From contig NZ_JAJDOP010000005.1 in NCBI RefSeq assembly GCF_020595095.1, positions 372,001 to 436,000 on the forward strand: 64,000 bases of DNA, in the 5' to 3' direction. Source of the stretch: Microvirga rosea (GTDB taxonomy: Bacteria > Pseudomonadota > Alphaproteobacteria > Rhizobiales > Beijerinckiaceae). The notes beneath the pieces are model-generated. The model was given only the letters and a program-made list of their open reading frames with translations. It did not search any database and had not been told where the DNA came from. A program made the position numbers and the translations under genes. This document shows, piece by piece, positions 1 through 8,022 of this stretch. Position 1 is the first letter of the stretch, and each line of letters begins with the position of its first letter.

Positions 1-230
1 TCGTTATCGAAGGTGGCGATCCGGTCCTCGATCGGCACGAAGTCGGGGCCGGCCTGACGCGTCACGCGTTGCACGAAATCGATAATTCTAGTCTTGGCCG
101 CACCGTCGTTCCAGGACGGCAGGGGATCGGTCTGGGTCTGGGCCTCCGGTGCCGTAAGCCCGAGCATGTTAACTGCCGCGAATACGAGAAGTGCACGGCG
201 TGTGGGGATGAAGGTACTGGGGATTGGCAT
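1..230 (-). CDS. HAD-family phosphatase, N-terminal part (cut by window edge)
   Basis: This is the beginning of a gene that runs off the left edge. Translated from the ATG at 230 it gives a short signal-like N-terminus (MPIPSTFIPTRRALLVFAAV), then the segment DPLPSWNDGAAKTRIIDFV and ends at IEDRIATFDN, one residue into the FDxD nucleophile motif of haloacid-dehalogenase (HAD) phosphatases. The WNDGxAK...IxxFV...FxPxxxRIAxFDNDGT arrangement is known from periplasmic phosphoserine-phosphatase-like HAD proteins often found beside sulfatases. The start lies 1 bp after the stop of the BatD-like gene, so it is the last visible member of that minus-strand operon. The substrate is unknown. The catalytic core is outside the window, so the call rests on about 76 residues. 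Confidence 0.72.
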   Translation of the reverse strand, partial: MPIPSTFIPTRRALLVFAAVNMLGLTAPEAQTQTDPLPSWNDGAAKTRIIDFVQRVTRQAGPDFVPIEDRIATFDN

Positions 231-231
231 C

Positions 232-1563
232 TCAGGATCTCTCGACGGGATTGAGCGGTGGCAATGCGGACGGACGCCGGACACGTGCGTGTACAGCCGG
301 GACGGACCATGCCGCCTCGGCGAGCCGACGTCCCCGTTCCGGCGTCCATGGTTCCCCACCACGGCCGAATAGGGAGCGTTCGAGTTGCATCGCCGCGGCC
401 AATGCGTGATGCTGCGAGACCCACTCGACCTGGGATGGCGACAGTCGCGTCTTCCATTCAGCGAATGCCCGATACGTCGCGACGGCATCCCCGCCCCTGG
501 CGACCCGGCACAAGGCCCGTCTCGCGGCCATCTCCGATGTAGCCTGCCGTTGCTGCCAAGCGAGCCAACCATCGCGTACCCGCGGCCAGCCGTAGCGCAC
601 CGCCAGGACAAGGACCGACAGCGTTGCGGCAAGTCCGAAGGCCATCTTCAGCCACTTGCGCGGGCTGCGCCGCACGTCTGCGGAGGAAGCTGCCGTGGAG
701 GGTACGGCGCTCACCGTCACGCTCACGCCGGGAAGATTCACCAATTGGGCGGACTTCGTGCCGAGATCCCACCACGGCTGGGTGAGGGTTGGGATCGTAA
801 AGGTGCCGGCGCGCTCGAACACGTAGGTGACCTTGTCGGTTCGGTGACCCGTGACCGAGCCGCGATTCACACGATCCTCGCTCACGGGCGGATCGACATA
901 GACCCGAACGCCGTCAGGCACGGCGAAGGTGAGGTCGGGCATGCCGAGTGCGGGCACGTCCACTGCCTCCCGGGTCACTGTCCGGACGAGGGCGCCGCCG
1001 GTTTCGAAGCGGGTTGCCTGAACTGGCAACCAGGCCTGGCTCGCAGACACCCGGATCGAGGCGATCACTGGACCTGACGGATCGATGCCCGGCGGGACGG
1101 CGACGTCCAGGCTAACCGGATTGCCCATGGTCGATCCGGCAACATCGCCGGTAGGGTCGAGCAGGGTGATGTGCGGGGCCGGAACGGTCAGCCTCCCGCC
1201 GCGGCGAGGATAGACGGCGAACGTGAAGCGCTGGCCGACGTAAGGTCGCTGACCGATCGTCTCGCGGATGGTCAGGCCTTGGCTCTCGAAACGCATCACC
1301 TGTGCGCCCGGTGCGTCCGAAACCCCGACCCGCGGCGGCCGCGGCATGATGTCGGGGAACAGGACGTCGACATAGAGGCTGACGGACTGGCCAACGACTG
1401 CACTGTCGGCAGGATCGAGCGCTGTCCTCACGATGACGCCCGACGGCTGAGACAAGGCCGACGACGCGGCGACGATCAGGCCGAGGGCCGGCAGGAAACG
1501 CATCGAGCCCGATCCACCTCTCGACCAAGACCCTCGTGGCAACGCCCGGAAAGCCTGCGTCAT
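232..1563 (-). CDS. BatD-like membrane protein
   Basis: About 443 residues. A hydrophobic signal (MRFLPALGLIVAASSALS) starts at residue 21 and is followed by a long beta-rich extracytoplasmic region with repeated immunoglobulin-like strands (for example FTFAVYPRRGGRLTVPAP). A single membrane helix lies at about 303-326 (KWLKMAFGLAATLSVLVLAV), and the cytoplasmic tail is about 115 residues. This order matches BatD/oxygen-tolerance proteins, which act with vWA-domain BatA/BatB partners. No BatA or BatB gene is visible here. The ATG at 1563 overlaps the TGA of the spermidine-synthase-like gene (ATGA), which is why I chose it. An ATG at 1503 would begin directly at the signal peptide and is a real alternative. 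It probably works with the sulfatase operon, but its function there is unknown. Confidence 0.72.
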   Translation of the reverse strand: MTQAFRALPRGSWSRGGSGSMRFLPALGLIVAASSALSQPSGVIVRTALDPADSAVVGQSVSLYVDVLFPDIMPRPPRVGVSDAPGAQVMRFESQGLTIRETIGQRPYVGQRFTFAVYPRRGGRLTVPAPHITLLDPTGDVAGSTMGNPVSLDVAVPPGIDPSGPVIASIRVSASQAWLPVQATRFETGGALVRTVTREAVDVPALGMPDLTFAVPDGVRVYVDPPVSEDRVNRGSVTGHRTDKVTYVFERAGTFTIPTLTQPWWDLGTKSAQLVNLPGVSVTVSAVPSTAASSADVRRSPRKWLKMAFGLAATLSVLVLAVRYGWPRVRDGWLAWQQRQATSEMAARRALCRVARGGDAVATYRAFAEWKTRLSPSQVEWVSQHHALAAAMQLERSLFGRGGEPWTPERGRRLAEAAWSVPAVHARVRRPSALPPLNPVERS

Positions 1564-4181
1564 GGCTCGCCTCGCACGAACCAGCGGTAGTAGGGATTGT
1601 CCGGATCCGCCGCGAGTACCTTGTGCATGTCGCGAGCCCACCCGATCCGGTCGCCCCCGAAGGCATACATGCCGGCACGATAGAAGGTGAGCAGCTCCTC
1701 CCGGCGGGAGGCGATCGCCGCGAGCGCCGCCTCGTCGGCTCCGCTGACGGGAACATCATCGCGCAGATTCAGCAGGTCTTGCAGCACCAGCCCGAAATCT
1801 CCGCGCCGGACCCAGGTGGCATACTCGATCCGGGGGTGATCGTCGGTCACGGCCGGCGCATCCCCGGCAAAGCGGACGAGGCCGTCCCGCCCCATGACAT
1901 AGGTCGCCAACAGGGCTTCGGGCGACCGCACACCCACCTCCGCCAGGGCCGACGCAACATCGGGGTTCGTTGCCAGCAGCCGGATGCGGGCGAGATCGAG
2001 CGTGATCGGATCGGGCGAGCCGACCAGCAGCATCTCGTGCAGCTCGGTGGTCCACAGGGTGACATGCGGGAACACGTCGAGGAAGCTGCGCACGAGCGAG
2101 CGAGTGTCGGCCTCGTTCTGGGTCGGCAACGGCAGCCACTGGGCGACGATGCCTTGCGGTCGGAGGCGCAATGCGGCGAGGCGGTAGAAATCGCTCGAGT
2201 AGAGATTGACGACGCCCGCGGCGGATGGAGGGGGCGGCTCAAGCGTCACCATGTCGTAGGTCTCGTCCGAGCGCTGCATCTCGCGCCGTCCGTCCCGCAG
2301 GCGGATGTCCAGCCGCGGATCGGATGAGGCCCCATAGGCGCCCTTGAACAACGGCGCAGCCCGCAGGACGGCGGGTAGGAGCTCCGCCACCACGCGGCGG
2401 TCGAGACTGGGATGGCGCAGCATCGCTCCCGCCGTGATCCCGGTACCGTAGCCAATCACGAGCGCCGAGCGTGGTTCCCCATTGTGGACAATGAGCGGCA
2501 GTAGGGCCTGGAGCCGCATGTAGCGCAGCGACGGCATCGCGTCGCCTGAATTCGAGACGCCTTGGATATAGAGGCGGCGGAAGCGGTTCGCGCCGGTCCC
2601 GCGCTCGACGACGGCAACGGTCCCGCCCCGTCCTTCCTCGTAGAAGGCGAGCGAACCTCCGCGCAGTCCCGGGAAGACTCTCGCCAGCCCGTCGGCCGGC
2701 AGGGCCAGGGCAACGGCGACAGAGAGAGTGGCCGCCATCAGCACAGCGCCCTTCAGGCCGCGGCTGCGCCCGCCCCACAGGACCGCGCCCGCCCCGACGG
2801 CACCGGCCAGGACGGCCAAGACGGCGAGCGTGCGTACGACCCCCAGCGCGGGGACGAGCACGAAACCAGCCAAGGCCGTTCCCGCGATGCCGCCGATCGT
2901 GTTGACCGCCAGGACGGCTCCAGTGCCCTGCCCGGATAGGCCGTCCGTCGCGACCAGCCGCAGGGCCGCCGGGAAGGCGGCGCCGAGCAGGATAGTCGAT
3001 GGCAGCACCACGGCCATCGCCGCCACAGCGAAACGGGCGCACATGCCGGCGAGGTCGTTGCCCGTCAATGCGAGCGCGGCGGCTTCCGCTCCCGTCTGGG
3101 CGATCACGAGCCACCTTCCGGGCATGGCAATACCCAGGAGCGCAAGGGTGCCGGCCCCCGCGACGAGGAGCCCGAACACGGCCCATGGATCGCGCGCACG
3201 GTCGGCATGGCGGGCGAACAGGGCGGCACCGAGGGCTAGCCCCATCAAGTAGGTCGCGAGCACGACGGAGAAAGCAAAGGCGCGCGTGCTAGTGAATGGC
3301 ACGATGGCCTGGGACCAGACAATCTCGTATCCGAGGGCAATCGCTCCAGCGATGCCATAGAGGAGCAACGCAACGATCGCGTCACGTCCAAAGGCCGGGA
3401 GCGGCCTCCTGTCCGCGCCGGGAGGCCATGGGCCGCCGGGATCGGCTTTATCCAGGAACAGGGCCGTGCCACCAAGGGCCACGCCGATGACGGCGGCAGT
3501 CAGGGCCGAACCCTGGACCCCGAGCGCGGGAATAAGGAGAAAAGGAGGGAGGAGAGCCCCCATGATCGCCCCAAAGGTGTTGGCGGCATAGAGGCGGCCT
3601 CCGGATGCGGCAGCGCGCCCCCCTGCCCCGGCGAGGGTTCGGATCACAACGGGCAGCGTGCCGCCCATCAGTGCCGCCGGCGCCGCGACCGCGATCAGCG
3701 GAAGGGCCCAGGCCAAGGCGGTGCTGACAGCCTCAAGGCGAGCGAAAAGCGGCGCGGCCCGCGCGAGAAGCACTGTCGTGCCAAGACCGAGAATGGCAGC
3801 GCCGATCTCGATCACGGCGTAAAGGCGTAAGGGGCGTCTGGCCCGGTCCGCGATCCGGCCCAAGATGAGACTTCCGCAGCCGAGACCCGCGAAGAACGCG
3901 CCGACCCCGGTGGCAATCGCATGGACCTCCACGCCGACAACCAGTGTCAGCTGCTTGATCCAGAGGATCTGGTAGATCAGGGCAACCGTGCCTGAGAACA
4001 CGAGCAGGAGTGCGGGCACCAAATGGCTCCCGCGCTCCTGCGATTCTCCGACCGAACGGTGGTATTCACGCCTGCGGGCGCGGTGCGGGAGAGGCTCGGC
4101 GCGTGCCTGGGTCACTGTTCGGTCTCTCCCTCCCGTGTCTCGACATGGGCCGGCCGCAGGGGCAGCCGGCGGTGCGGTCAT
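1560..4181 (-). CDS. Membrane-fused spermidine-synthase-like protein
   Basis: About 873 residues in two parts. Residues 50-530 are a polytopic region with many hydrophobic helices (LVPALLLVFSGTVALIYQIL opens the first), resembling the MFS-like domain of 'fused MFS/spermidine synthase' proteins. The C-terminal third is a Rossmann-type aminopropyltransferase-like domain with the glycine-rich loop VIGYGTGITAGAML and the later motif LEPPPPSAAGVVNLYS. In true spermidine synthases an Asp acts as proton acceptor near this site. Here it is Glu, as in the fused membrane family, so polyamine synthesis should not be assumed. The ATG at 4181 overlaps the sulfatase stop as ATGA, arguing for translational coupling. 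An upstream extension to 4355 is possible in frame but would lie inside the sulfatase gene. Such genes recur next to type I sulfatases. Confidence 0.8.
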   Translation of the reverse strand: MTAPPAAPAAGPCRDTGGRDRTVTQARAEPLPHRARRREYHRSVGESQERGSHLVPALLLVFSGTVALIYQILWIKQLTLVVGVEVHAIATGVGAFFAGLGCGSLILGRIADRARRPLRLYAVIEIGAAILGLGTTVLLARAAPLFARLEAVSTALAWALPLIAVAAPAALMGGTLPVVIRTLAGAGGRAAASGGRLYAANTFGAIMGALLPPFLLIPALGVQGSALTAAVIGVALGGTALFLDKADPGGPWPPGADRRPLPAFGRDAIVALLLYGIAGAIALGYEIVWSQAIVPFTSTRAFAFSVVLATYLMGLALGAALFARHADRARDPWAVFGLLVAGAGTLALLGIAMPGRWLVIAQTGAEAAALALTGNDLAGMCARFAVAAMAVVLPSTILLGAAFPAALRLVATDGLSGQGTGAVLAVNTIGGIAGTALAGFVLVPALGVVRTLAVLAVLAGAVGAGAVLWGGRSRGLKGAVLMAATLSVAVALALPADGLARVFPGLRGGSLAFYEEGRGGTVAVVERGTGANRFRRLYIQGVSNSGDAMPSLRYMRLQALLPLIVHNGEPRSALVIGYGTGITAGAMLRHPSLDRRVVAELLPAVLRAAPLFKGAYGASSDPRLDIRLRDGRREMQRSDETYDMVTLEPPPPSAAGVVNLYSSDFYRLAALRLRPQGIVAQWLPLPTQNEADTRSLVRSFLDVFPHVTLWTTELHEMLLVGSPDPITLDLARIRLLATNPDVASALAEVGVRSPEALLATYVMGRDGLVRFAGDAPAVTDDHPRIEYATWVRRGDFGLVLQDLLNLRDDVPVSGADEAALAAIASRREELLTFYRAGMYAFGGDRIGWARDMHKVLAADPDNPYYRWFVRGEP

Positions 4182-5821
4182 TCGAGGCCGCGCTTCCTGA
4201 AAGACTCGTCGATCTTCCGGTCTACGTCTCGACGGATCTGGTCGATGCTGAAGCTCGCGATGCGCTGGCTGGGCGGATATGCCACGAAGGTCTCGAGGAA
4301 CTCGGCCGCCTTGATCTGCGCCTGCGCGAGGAGGTAGGCATTTTCGACCCGCCACTGATCATACATGCTGCCCGAGATCTCGGCATGCTCGTATGGGTCC
4401 ATGCGCAGGTTGAAGAGCTCGGGCACCCGCAATGGCGTGAAGGGATGAGCCCAGACATCGAATTGACCGGGCTGCTCCTGCTTCTCGAAGACGTGCTTCC
4501 AGTCGCCGATGCGCATCGCGACGAGATCACCGTCGTCATTGAAGTAGTAGAACTCGTTCCGCGCGCTCTTGTCGGACCTGCCCGTCAGGTAGTCGAGCTG
4601 ATTGAAGCCGTCGAGGTGATTGCGGAACGTAGTCGGATTGCCCGCAGGCTGCCAGCCCTTGGCCAGCCTCTCCTTCACATCTGGGTCACCAACTGCTGCC
4701 AGGAGCGTCGGGAACCAGTCGAGACCGGAGAAGATTCCAGTCGCAACCTCGCCAGCCTTGATCCTGCCGGGCCAGCGAACCATGGCGGGTACGCGGAAAG
4801 CGCCTTCCCAGTTCGTGTCCTTCTCCGAGCGGAACGGCGTCGTCGCCGCATCGGGCCAAGTGAACGCATTGGGACCGTTGTCCGTTGTGAATACCACGAT
4901 GGTATTGTTGGCGATGCCCAGATCGTCGAGAGCCTTGAGCAGCTTTCCGACATTCATGTCCATCTCGACCATACCGTCGGCGTACTCGTTGCCGCGCATG
5001 CCGCTCTGACCGCGCATCGACTCGCGCACATGGGTGAAGATGTGCATGCGGGTGAAGTTCATCCATGTGTAGAACGGCTTGTTGGCCCTCGTCTGGCGCT
5101 GCATGAAGTCGATCGCCGCGCTGGTCGTCTCGTCGTCGATCGTTTCCATCCGCTTCCTCGTGAGCGGACCGGTGTCGTCGATTTTGCCGTCTACCGACGT
5201 CTTGAGGACGCCGCGGGGAGCGTACGCCTTGAGGAAGGCGGGATCATCCTTCGGCCAATATGGACGCTCGGGTTCTTCCTCCGCATTCAGATGGTAGAGA
5301 TTGCCGAAGAATTCGTCGAACCCGTGTGCGGTGGGCAGGTACTCGTCGCGGTCCCCCAGGTGGTTCTTGCCGAACTGTCCGGTCGCATAGCCTAGCGGCT
5401 TGAGTGCACCAGCCATCGTGATGTCGGTCTTCTGCATCCCGACCGGAGCACCCGGAATGCCAACCTTGCAAAGCCCGCTTCGCAGGCATGCCTGTCCTGT
5501 GATGAAAGTTGACCGCCCCGCCGTGCAGCTATTCTCGGCGTAGTAGTCGGTGAAGAGCATGCCCTCATTGGCAATGCGGTCGATGTTTGGGGTCTTGTAG
5601 CCCATCAGGCCGCGCGTATAGGCGCTGAGGTTGGCCTGCCCAACATCGTCGCCGAAGATGACGAGGATGTTGGGCCGCTGCTGCGCGGCGCCCGTCGGGG
5701 CGGGCGCCGCCGTCTGCGGCGATGGTGCGGGGAGTTGGGCCGCCGCGGGCAACACGCCCCCGACGGCCGGTCCCACGACAGCGGCCGCGGCCGTGGTCAT
5801 GAACCTGGTCAACATGGACAT
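4178..5821 (-). CDS. Secreted type I (formylglycine) sulfatase
   Basis: 547 residues. An N-terminal signal peptide (about 1-28) and a Pro/Ala-rich linker precede the alkaline-phosphatase-fold core that begins at residue 49. Metal-binding Asp residues lie in FGDD (56-59). Cys99 in CTAGR (99-103) is the residue expected to be oxidised to formylglycine, the catalytic aldehyde of sulfatases. Gly and Arg fit the (C/S)-x-(P/A)-x-R rule. The segment FGKNHLGD matches the second family signature, and VFTTDNGPN gives the later metal site. It should hydrolyse a sulfate ester in the periplasm, but the substrate cannot be read from the sequence. A good ribosome site (CCAGGAGA) sits before the ATG. The downstream gene is coupled by ATGA. 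No formylglycine-generating enzyme gene is present in this window. Confidence 0.9.
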   Translation of the reverse strand: MSMLTRFMTTAAAAVVGPAVGGVLPAAAQLPAPSPQTAAPAPTGAAQQRPNILVIFGDDVGQANLSAYTRGLMGYKTPNIDRIANEGMLFTDYYAENSCTAGRSTFITGQACLRSGLCKVGIPGAPVGMQKTDITMAGALKPLGYATGQFGKNHLGDRDEYLPTAHGFDEFFGNLYHLNAEEEPERPYWPKDDPAFLKAYAPRGVLKTSVDGKIDDTGPLTRKRMETIDDETTSAAIDFMQRQTRANKPFYTWMNFTRMHIFTHVRESMRGQSGMRGNEYADGMVEMDMNVGKLLKALDDLGIANNTIVVFTTDNGPNAFTWPDAATTPFRSEKDTNWEGAFRVPAMVRWPGRIKAGEVATGIFSGLDWFPTLLAAVGDPDVKERLAKGWQPAGNPTTFRNHLDGFNQLDYLTGRSDKSARNEFYYFNDDGDLVAMRIGDWKHVFEKQEQPGQFDVWAHPFTPLRVPELFNLRMDPYEHAEISGSMYDQWRVENAYLLAQAQIKAAEFLETFVAYPPSQRIASFSIDQIRRDVDRKIDESFRKRGLE

Positions 5822-5881
5822 TCACTGTTCTCCTGGACTTGAAGTTTGGGTCTTGCCTCGGCTGCAGATGAACGGGCCGCG

Positions 5882-6279
5882 TCAGCGACCTTGCTTGCTT
5901 TCCTCCTCTTCCTCGTCACCCATGGTGTGGCCACGGCGCGGGATGCGCGTGACCCTCGGCGGATCGCTGGCCGGGAACGTATCGTCGGGCTGCTCGTCGG
6001 GAAGGACGGGGAGTTGGCGATCGGCAGCGTGAAACGCAGGATCTGCGGTGTATCGAACAGGTTGAGCAGGATTGGCCCCCGCAGCAGGAACCGGTTAGCG
6101 TCGCGCCCGGGCAGGCCTTTAAGCGACAGGATGTGGGGGTTGATCGTGACTTTGGGCGTCCGCGGGTTGTTGGCCCCGTTCTGTGCGTTGGTCTCTTGCG
6201 CCATGGTATCAGGTCTGGCGAGTGCGACGCCGAATGCGAGCCCGAGCGTTGCCTTCCTCGCGCCTCTCATGGCTGCCAC
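5882..6279 (-). pseudogene. Secreted outer-membrane-type protein, frameshifted
   Basis: The first part reads well from the ATG at 6279 (or MRGARK, 6270): a signal-like start, then INPHILSLKGLPGRDANRF and LLRGPILLNLFDTPQILRFT, which resemble the start of outer-membrane transporter-like proteins encoded beside sulfatases. At about 6000-6030 the coding pattern moves to another frame. There the codons become strongly GC at the third position and read DEQPDDTFPASDPPRVTRIP and then an acidic stretch, ending at TGA 5882-5884. The first frame instead runs on as low-complexity Arg/Ser text to 5809, overlapping the sulfatase. I infer a deletion or indel joining two remnants, or a sequencing frameshift. 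Confidence 0.5.
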
Positions 6280-6288
6280 AACGAACGT

Positions 6289-6708
6289 TCACTCACAGCG
6301 CATAAAGGTGGTTTCGATCTCGGGGAAGTCAGGATCGAACTTGACGATCACACTCGGGTTGGGAACCCGGAGCGAAATGGGCAACGCGCCAACCATCATC
6401 CGGCTCGAGCAGTCGAGGACCGCCCTTAGCCCGTCCGCGGCCCGCTTCTCGGATACCAACGTACAGGATGCCCGCGCGCCCTGGATGCGGTTGTCGCTGA
6501 TGATAAAGCTGGTTTCGGCATCGGCCCGACCCGGCCGGAAGGCGACGCGACCGCCTTTCTTCGTGAACACGGCGGAACACTCCGCCGAGTTGATGACCCA
6601 TGCCCCCTGGAGTTCGGAGACGGATGCGGCTCTGGCAGGGAATGCAGCGCAACCGAGCAGCACCGCCGCGATTAGGAAGGAGCCTATCATCCTGGTGGAT
6701 GCCGCCAT
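6289..6708 (-). CDS. Small secreted protein of unknown function
   Basis: 139 residues starting MAASTRMIGSFLIAAVLLGC. The first 27 residues form a clear signal peptide ending in FPARA-A. The mature part (SVSELQGAWVINSAECSAVF onward) is beta-rich with four cysteines, which could form two disulfide bonds in the periplasm. I do not recognise the family. The LQGxW.....C opening looks like small lipocalin- or heme-binding-like 'survey' proteins, but that is only a resemblance. An upstream ATG at 6768 would put 20 charged residues before the signal peptide, so 6708 is preferred. It lies 9 bp upstream of the frameshifted secreted gene and probably belongs to the sulfatase operon. Confidence 0.6.
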   Translation of the reverse strand: MAASTRMIGSFLIAAVLLGCAAFPARAASVSELQGAWVINSAECSAVFTKKGGRVAFRPGRADAETSFIISDNRIQGARASCTLVSEKRAADGLRAVLDCSSRMMVGALPISLRVPNPSVIVKFDPDFPEIETTFMRCE

Positions 6709-6861
6709 TGAAGCTCTCTCCTGTCGGTTGGGGTTCCGTGCTAGGCATGGCTTCCCGCAGGACGCCATTGCAGGTCATGATCGAAGCTTGTTTTCTGAGG
6801 CCTAGTCCCGCAATTGGGGAAAACCCTGAGTTTCGCCACGATAAACCCTCAGATGACACTC

Positions 6862-7494
6862 CTAAGGCTCGATCAGCCCGTTCCGGATTGCGTAGCGCAC
6901 CAGGGAGGCAGTCGAGGTGACGTCGACCTTGCGCATGGCCGTGGCGCGGTGACTTTCCACGGTCTTTGGGTTGATGCCCAGCATCTGGGCCACCTCCTTG
7001 TTGCTATGCCCCTCGGCGATGAGCTGTACGACACTCCGTTCACGCGTGGTCAGAGCGCCATCACTCACGTGCCCGTGAGATAGGTAGGCACTCAGAAGGG
7101 TCTCGGAAATCTTCCCGGTAAAGAACGGCTTGTGGAGGGCGAGCGACTCTACAGCTGCGATCAGGAACTTGCGGGCATCTGATTTGAGCAGGTAGCCGCG
7201 AGCACCTGCCTCGAGCAGCTCGCGCAGCAGCGGCTCGCTCTCGTGCATGGTGAAGATCAGCACCTCTGTCTGCGGCGCAATCGCTCGGATCTCGCGTGTG
7301 GCGTCGACCCCGTTCAGCGAGGGGAGCCGGTAATCGAGGATGGCGACGGTGGGTTGGGTGTCGGTCGCCAGTTGCACCGCCTGCCGGCCATCCTCGGCCT
7401 CTGCGACAACCTCCCATCCTGGCTGAGCGCTCAGGATGGTGTGGAGCCCGGAACGGACGACGTCGTGGTCGTCGGCAATCAAGATGCGCGTCAT
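6862..7494 (-). CDS. NarL/LuxR-type response regulator 1
   Basis: 210 residues. The receiver domain (1-120) has the acidic pair D8-D9, phospho-acceptor Asp54 in AILDYRLPSLNG, and the conserved Thr/Lys region (LIFTMHES; LLKSDA). A LuxR/GerE helix-turn-helix follows at about 148-195 (ERSVVQLIAEGHSNKEVAQM and KTVESHRATAMRKV). It should bind DNA when phosphorylated. No histidine kinase gene is adjacent, so its partner is unknown. The chosen ATG (7494) begins exactly at the receiver fold and has GGGAGG upstream; longer readings add unrelated sequence. It has a close paralogue of identical length at 47420-48052, and both genes share leader sequence. Confidence 0.9.
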   Translation of the reverse strand: MTRILIADDHDVVRSGLHTILSAQPGWEVVAEAEDGRQAVQLATDTQPTVAILDYRLPSLNGVDATREIRAIAPQTEVLIFTMHESEPLLRELLEAGARGYLLKSDARKFLIAAVESLALHKPFFTGKISETLLSAYLSHGHVSDGALTTRERSVVQLIAEGHSNKEVAQMLGINPKTVESHRATAMRKVDVTSTASLVRYAIRNGLIEP

Positions 7495-7513
7495 GGCACC
7501 GCTTCCCTCCCAA

Positions 7514-7559
7514 CATCCCTTCATAGCGCGAAGCTCAGCCATGACACCAGTGAAACCTC
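7514..7559 (-). promoter_or_regulatory. Leader element shared with response regulator 2
   Basis: On the minus strand the sequence before response regulator 1 reads GTTTCCGAGGTTTCACTGG and then, after TGTCATGG, CTTCGCG-CTATGAAGG. The same words in the same order (GTTTCGGGGTTTTACCCG, GTGTCACGG, CCTTCGGGGGTATGAAGG) stand before the paralogous regulator at 47342-47392. The conservation of a non-coding leader suggests a promoter with an operator, plausibly for autoregulation. It is a weaker relative of the GGGT-N3-ACCC element described at 47106-47156. Confidence 0.5.
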
Positions 7560-8022
7560 GGAAACAGCACGGAGAACACCGTTTGGCATGCCGGGTTGCC
7601 CGGTCCTGGCTCTCAAGATGCCCTCCCGTTGACCACACTCCAGTCTTTGATGGAATGAAGAGCAACTCAGTGTCATACTGGCTGGATAGGACCCCAAGCC
7701 AATTGCGGCCGTCTGCAGCGGAACTTGCCCGACGGATCATGGCCGAGGCCGGCTTGACCGCCCCTGCGGCCGAGACATTCCTAAAAACGTAGAATATGCT
7801 GCACGGCACAATCAGGGCAGGCACTCGCGTGGCGTGAATTTCACCCACGCAGACTTCAGCCCGCCCAGCACAGCTGTTTCTCGGACCTGGCGAACGACCG
7901 CTCTAGGTCAGTCTGGGAGGTTTTCTGCACGGCAGGAACAGCTGCATACGCCCGCAAACTGGCCAAAGTGTCGTTCCTCCGCATCAGGTAACAACGCGAA
8001 GCGACTACGACGTGAAACACCG
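7560..8022. other. Non-coding stretch, no gene recognised
   Basis: About 460 bases between response regulator 1 and the aminotransferase gene. Neither strand gives a reading frame with convincing start, ribosome site and codon pattern. It must hold the terminator side of the aminotransferase operon and the upstream part of the regulator promoter; I see no clear terminator hairpin. Confidence 0.5.

Noticed and set aside
4010..5395. Plus-strand open frame of 461 codons
   Set aside because: It is antisense to the sulfatase core, whose catalytic motifs are intact; long antisense frames are expected in GC-rich DNA.
5846..6805. Long plus-strand open frame of 319 codons
   Set aside because: It lies opposite the secreted-protein genes, has no family signature, and the minus strand carries a signal peptide and better codon pattern.
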